8,373 bases of DNA. Source: Anaerolineae bacterium (lineage in GTDB: Bacteria; Chloroflexota; Anaerolineae; B4-G1; SLSP01). The first letter of the stretch is position 1, and every line of letters begins with the position of its first letter. Below, piece after piece: positions 5,229-8,373 of the stretch. The translations under genes were made by a program, and so were the position numbers. The notes under the pieces were generated by a model, which was not told the origin of the DNA, did no database searches, and was given only the letters and a program-made list of their open reading frames with translations. Location of the stretch: NCBI GenBank assembly GCA_016927095.1, contig JAFGNI010000212.1, positions 1 to 8,373 on the forward strand, read 5' to 3'.

Positions 5229-6227
5229 ATGGCTGAACAACCACACGACACCATCGCATCGCAGCCGGAATCCGGCCTTGCTGTGCTACCTGAGGCATTC
5301 GAGTCAGACCTCGTCTACGCGCTGGCGGCGTTGCCAGATCTGTGCGTCTGTTTCGCAGCCCGCGCCACGGGGCTCTATCGCTCCGATGACGGCGGCAGCA
5401 CTTGGCATTATCTCTATGAGTCATTGGAGCTCGAGGGCCCCTTGCCCACAACCTCCGTCGCAATGGTGCCCAACTACGACGGGGATGCTCATCGCGGCCT
5501 CTTTGCCGGCGTGCCCGGCGGAGTGCTGCGGTCCACCGATGGGGGAGAGACCTGGTTTGCGACGGTCCTCGACTCCCCCCCGCCGGCGGTTTCGGCTCTG
5601 GCGATCTCACCAGATTTCGTCCAGGACGGGGTCCTGCTCGCGGCAACCACGGAGGACGGCATCTTCCGCTCCGCGAACCGTGGTAGTCATTGGGCGCGGT
5701 GGAATTTCGGCCTGCTCGACCTCAACGTCTACTCCCTGGCCATCTCCCCAGGTTTCGCAGACGACGAGACGCTCTTCGCCGGTGTGGAGAGCGGTATCTT
5801 TCGCAGCACCAACGGTGGTCGGGCCTGGCGCGAGATCGAATTGCCGGTTGGCTTTGAGCCGGTGATCAGCATCGCGCTCTCACCGGTCTATCCGGATGAT
5901 GGTATCGTCCTGGCGGGCACTGAGACGCAAGGTCTCCTGATTTCTGAGGATCGCGGTGGAAGCTGGCGACGGATCGGTCAGACTGCTATCAAGGCCCCGG
6001 TTAACAGCCTCCTGCTCTCTCCAGGTTTTGAGCACAGACGAGAGATCCTGGTGTTGTCAGAGAGTGCGCTGTTGCTGTCGCGAGATGGCGGCAATACGTG
6101 GGCCATGGTGCCCGGTGCGCCGGATAGCATGACAGCCGTGCTGGCGCCACAGGGCATCTCGCCGGGCTGCCCGCTGTTGATTGGCCAGGTGGGGGGCGAG
6201 GTGGCGAGCATCGAGCTGGCTATCTAG
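5229..6227 (+). CDS. BNR/Asp-box beta-propeller protein, six repeats
   Basis: The 332-residue protein contains six regularly spaced Asp-box (S-x-D/N-x-G-x-x-W) repeats: 52-59, 102-109, 148-155, 193-200, 239-246 and 284-291, 45-50 residues apart. Each blade also carries a second motif like ISPxFxxDxxLxAGT (for example 126-139, 172-185 and 217-230). This is the repeat pattern of sialidase, sortilin and Ycf48-type propellers and predicts a six- or seven-bladed propeller. No catalytic domain, signal peptide or transmembrane segment is seen, so it is probably a cytoplasmic scaffold or binding protein. The start at ATG 5229 has GGTGAGG (5214-5220) 8 nt upstream. It begins 14 bp after the chaperonin stop, so the two are almost surely co-transcribed. 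Hence it may be a client or cofactor of that chaperonin. No specific function can be assigned. Confidence 0.85.
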   Translation: MAEQPHDTIASQPESGLAVLPEAFESDLVYALAALPDLCVCFAARATGLYRSDDGGSTWHYLYESLELEGPLPTTSVAMVPNYDGDAHRGLFAGVPGGVLRSTDGGETWFATVLDSPPPAVSALAISPDFVQDGVLLAATTEDGIFRSANRGSHWARWNFGLLDLNVYSLAISPGFADDETLFAGVESGIFRSTNGGRAWREIELPVGFEPVISIALSPVYPDDGIVLAGTETQGLLISEDRGGSWRRIGQTAIKAPVNSLLLSPGFEHRREILVLSESALLLSRDGGNTWAMVPGAPDSMTAVLAPQGISPGCPLLIGQVGGEVASIELAI

Positions 6228-6230
6228 GTG

Positions 6231-6331
6231 TTGGTGCACACATCTAGCTCTGGGGGAATCGGACGATGACACCGGCGTGGAACGTGGGCGACTTACTTAG
6301 GCCACGTTCCACGTTTCCATCTTGGTGCACA
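6231..6331 (+). repeat. 10-bp direct repeat TTGGTGCACA flanking the terminator
   Basis: TTGGTGCACA occurs at 6231-6240 and again at 6322-6331, on either side of the hairpin at 6276-6313. A third copy lies inside the kinase gene at 6781-6790. It contains the palindrome GTGCAC. It could be a protein-binding site or the scar of a small insertion, but nothing else supports either. Confidence 0.3.
6276..6316 (+). terminator. terminator after the chaperonin-propeller operon
   Basis: CGTGGAACGTGG (6276-6287) and CCACGTTCCACG (6302-6313) form a perfect 12-bp stem with a 14-nt loop, followed by TTT. It lies 48 nt after the propeller stop and before the kinase start, so it separates the two transcription units. 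The short T-run means termination may be partial. Confidence 0.65.
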
Positions 6332-6345
6332 GACAGACGGTAGGT

Positions 6346-8190
6346 ATGCAGTACACGATTTTTCTGTTGCTGGCACCCATCTCTCTGCTGGTCTCGTTAG
6401 GCGTATTGGCTTACGCCGTTCGTCGTCGCACGTCTCCTGAGATCTCCGCACTGGTGGCGCTGATGGTGGTAGTGGTGGGTTGGCTGGTTACGAACACCCT
6501 GGAACTGGTGGCGGCATCCCCGGACACGACACTCTTCTGGGCCAAGGTCTGCTATCTTTTCATTGCTGCGACGCCTGTCGCGTGGATGGCCTTCGGTTTG
6601 CAGTACACGGGTGTTTGGTCGTGGTCCAAGCCGTCGGTGTTTTGGGTCCTCGCTCTCATACCTGCGACGACCATTCTGCTCCTTTGGACTGATGCCTATC
6701 AGTGGCTGGTCTGGCGTGATTACCACTTCCGGCTCGTCAATGGTTTCTTGACTTTCAGTGTGGACTACGGGCCGTGGTTTTTGGTGCACACGGTTAGTGC
6801 CTACGTCACGGTGGCATTGGGATCCGGGGCCGTCGTTCTCTATCATTTTCGCTCTCGCAAGCTCTACCGGCGGCAGTCCGTGTGGCTGTTGATCGGCAGT
6901 TTGATACCCATTGTGCTCAACTTCGTCTATGTGACTCGGCTGTTCCCTGGTCTGAGGAAGGACTTCACGCCCATCGGTTTTGCGTTGGCCGGATCTGCGT
7001 TCGCGCTTGGCATCTTCAGGCACCGGCTCTTCGACATAAGACCCATCGCACGGGCGACGCTGGTTGACAGCATGGAAGATCCCGTCATCACATTGGATGC
7101 CCAGGACCGCGTCATCGATCTGAATCCAGCGGCAAGCGACCTTCTAGAGAACTTGCCGCTTGCGTCTGGTGGGGAGGAGCTCCTCGGTCGCGATGTGGCG
7201 CAGGTTGTGGTTGGATGGCCCGCGCTGGCCGCGCACCTGGACCGGGGCACTGTGGGCGATATCGATATGGCACTTCCGGATGTGGATCATCCTCGTCACT
7301 ATGCGTGCCGCATTACTGCGCTTGTTGATGGGCGCGAGCGCCAGATTGGCCGGCTGATCCTGCTGCAGGATATCACGGAGCGCAAGCTCGCCGAAGCCGA
7401 GTTGCGCCAGCGCATGATTGAGCTAGAGATCAGCAACGAGCAGTTGGATGCCTTTGCTTATACAGCGGCACACGATCTGAAGGGGCCGCTCTCGACGATA
7501 GGCGGCTTCATTGAGATGATCGACTACTACCTGGACAGCCTCAGCAAGGAAGAGATCCGCGAATACCTGATCTCACTGCGGTCTACCGGCAGGCGGATGG
7601 GGGAGATCATCGATTCGCTTCTGCTCTTGGCCAGGATCCATCGTCAGGAGGATCTGGATGTCTTGGCGCTGAATATGGGCCAGATCGTCGACGAGGCGCT
7701 CGACCGGGTCAGCCATCTCGTGATCGCAAATCGTGCGGAGGTGGCGACACCCGAGACATGGCCGCGCGTATTGGGATACGCGCCATGGGTCACCGAGGTG
7801 TGGGTCAACTACCTCACCAACGCGCTCAAGTACGGTGGCTCGCCCCCACAGATCGCGTTGGGGGCAGAGGCGGCAGACCGGGACGTCTGTCGCCGTGTGG
7901 ACGGCTTGGGATGGGATCCAGAGCGGCGCTGCTACCGGTTTTGGATCCGTGACAACGGACAGGGACTGACATCCAGGCAGATGAGCCAGCTCTATAGGCC
8001 TTTCACCCGATTCCATGCCACGCCGGCGGGCGGGCACGGTCTGGGGCTTGCGATCGTGCAACGGATCGTCGACCGCCTTGGTGGGCAGGTGGGCGTTCAG
8101 AGCGATGTGGGGGTTGGGAGCAGCTTCTGGTTCACACTTCCTGCGGCGCCGGATGCAATAGGCTCAGAGCAGCTCGACGCAGCCGCCTAG
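6346..8190 (+). CDS. membrane sensor histidine kinase (7TM-PAS-HisKA-HATPase)
   Basis: The 614-residue protein should autophosphorylate on His and pass phosphate to a response regulator. The N-terminus has about seven hydrophobic helices (roughly 5-25, 33-54, 63-85, 98-114, 144-166, 178-197, 208-224), the 7TM sensor type found in many histidine kinases. A PAS domain follows (about 238-345, VITLDAQDRVIDLNPAA to LLQDITERK), then a coiled-coil linker (346-368), HisKA with phospho-acceptor H376 in AAHDLKGPL, and HATPase_c: N-box N488/N492 in NYLTNALKY, G1 DNGQG (536-540), G2 GGHGLGLAI (562-570) and GVGSSFWFTL (589-598). All catalytic motifs look intact. ATG 6346 is chosen because it opens directly into the first membrane helix; its SD is weak, and a TTG at 6322 would add eight polar residues. 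No response regulator lies in the window. The preceding hairpin separates it from the propeller gene; no clear promoter is visible. Confidence 0.93.
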   Translation: MQYTIFLLLAPISLLVSLGVLAYAVRRRTSPEISALVALMVVVVGWLVTNTLELVAASPDTTLFWAKVCYLFIAATPVAWMAFGLQYTGVWSWSKPSVFWVLALIPATTILLLWTDAYQWLVWRDYHFRLVNGFLTFSVDYGPWFLVHTVSAYVTVALGSGAVVLYHFRSRKLYRRQSVWLLIGSLIPIVLNFVYVTRLFPGLRKDFTPIGFALAGSAFALGIFRHRLFDIRPIARATLVDSMEDPVITLDAQDRVIDLNPAASDLLENLPLASGGEELLGRDVAQVVVGWPALAAHLDRGTVGDIDMALPDVDHPRHYACRITALVDGRERQIGRLILLQDITERKLAEAELRQRMIELEISNEQLDAFAYTAAHDLKGPLSTIGGFIEMIDYYLDSLSKEEIREYLISLRSTGRRMGEIIDSLLLLARIHRQEDLDVLALNMGQIVDEALDRVSHLVIANRAEVATPETWPRVLGYAPWVTEVWVNYLTNALKYGGSPPQIALGAEAADRDVCRRVDGLGWDPERRCYRFWIRDNGQGLTSRQMSQLYRPFTRFHATPAGGHGLGLAIVQRIVDRLGGQVGVQSDVGVGSSFWFTLPAAPDAIGSEQLDAAA

Positions 8191-8292
8191 CCGCATTCCA
8201 AGCCGCCGGGTGGACCTGGGCGCTGCGCGCTGTGGCCCCCCCCTTTGACCAGATCCCCCTTTACGTCTCCGGGTAATGCTGATCTATCGATA

Positions 8293-8320
8293 TTGCGGCG
8301 CGCCTTCCTTCGGCTATAAT
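8293..8320 (+). promoter_or_regulatory. probable sigma70-like promoter for a gene beyond the window
   Basis: A perfect TATAAT -10 (8315-8320) lies 16 bp after TTGCGG (8293-8298), which matches the -35 only at its TTG. A start near 8327 would leave at least 46 nt of leader in the window. Within it, TCCAG (8346-8350) and CTGGA (8356-8360) form a small 5-bp hairpin. A TTGACA at 8340-8345 has no good -10 before the window ends. The stretch 8191-8292 shows no gene and no convincing terminator for the kinase; it includes a C-run around 8236-8243. Confidence 0.55.
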
Positions 8321-8373
8321 GGTAGAGGATCATGAGCTGTTGACATCCAGGTGAGCTGGACCCACCATACGGA

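Noticed and set aside
4705..5646. Open frame of 313 codons on the minus strand across the chaperonin-propeller junction
   Set aside because: It is antisense to two well-supported genes, has an Arg/Pro-rich composition typical of shadow frames in GC-rich DNA, and shows no recognisable motif.
6397..7023. Open frame of 208 codons on the minus strand inside the kinase gene
   Set aside because: It is antisense to the membrane-helix region of the kinase, polar throughout as expected for the complement of hydrophobic codons, and has no domain signature.
8340..8370. Second promoter starting at TTGACA 8340-8345
   Set aside because: The position for a -10 at 17 bp reads CACCAT, a poor match, and the window ends before more can be judged.
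1..8373. CRISPR arrays, tRNA/rRNA genes, insertion sequences
   Set aside because: No regular repeat-spacer arrays, cloverleaf-like sequence or transposase motifs were seen on reading through.

Overview
The window is GC-rich bacterial DNA with ordinary bacterial signals: Shine-Dalgarno (SD) sites, sigma70-like promoters and hairpin terminators. All convincing genes lie on the + strand. The gene mix (a 7TM-PAS histidine kinase, a cytoplasmic-looking type I sulfatase, a divergent GroEL paralogue and a BNR/Asp-box propeller protein) is what I would expect from a Chloroflexota-like environmental bacterium. That assignment is inference from style and family mix; there is no rRNA or other phylogenetic marker here beyond RsgA.

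Layout. 1-60 holds a GTAG-headed palindrome that may be a REP-like element. 106-136 is an AT-rich promoter, followed by a 22-codon ORF (192-260) with a near-perfect SD. Four hairpins follow (283-302, 321-352, 370-393, 419-451). The last three end in T-runs, and two of them share exactly the same 8-bp stem. Beyond this leader lie a shortened GNAT acetyltransferase-like gene (488-829) and rsgA (819-1856), which overlap by 11 bp. A 17-pair hairpin (1898-1934) separates rsgA from a sulfatase gene (2011-3360).

A probable extended -10 promoter and a nested 50-bp dyad (3395-3462) precede a two-gene operon: a divergent group I chaperonin (3547-5214) and, 14 bp downstream, a six-repeat Asp-box propeller protein (5229-6227). 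A 12-bp-stem terminator (6276-6316) closes this unit. A membrane histidine kinase with 7TM, PAS, HisKA and HATPase regions follows (6346-8190). The last 180 bp carry a consensus-like -10 (TATAAT, 8315-8320) that probably drives a gene beyond the window edge.

How the parts may work together. RsgA is a ribosome-assembly GTPase; the leader upstream looks like an attenuator or a small stand-alone transcript. The chaperonin keeps the ATPase aspartates but has lost the GGM tail and altered a phosphate-contact residue and part of the substrate groove. Its tight pairing with a propeller gene suggests a specialised chaperonin unit. The sulfatase and the kinase look like separate units. The two most interesting items are the leader with twin identical terminator stems and the chaperonin-propeller operon with its structured upstream region.
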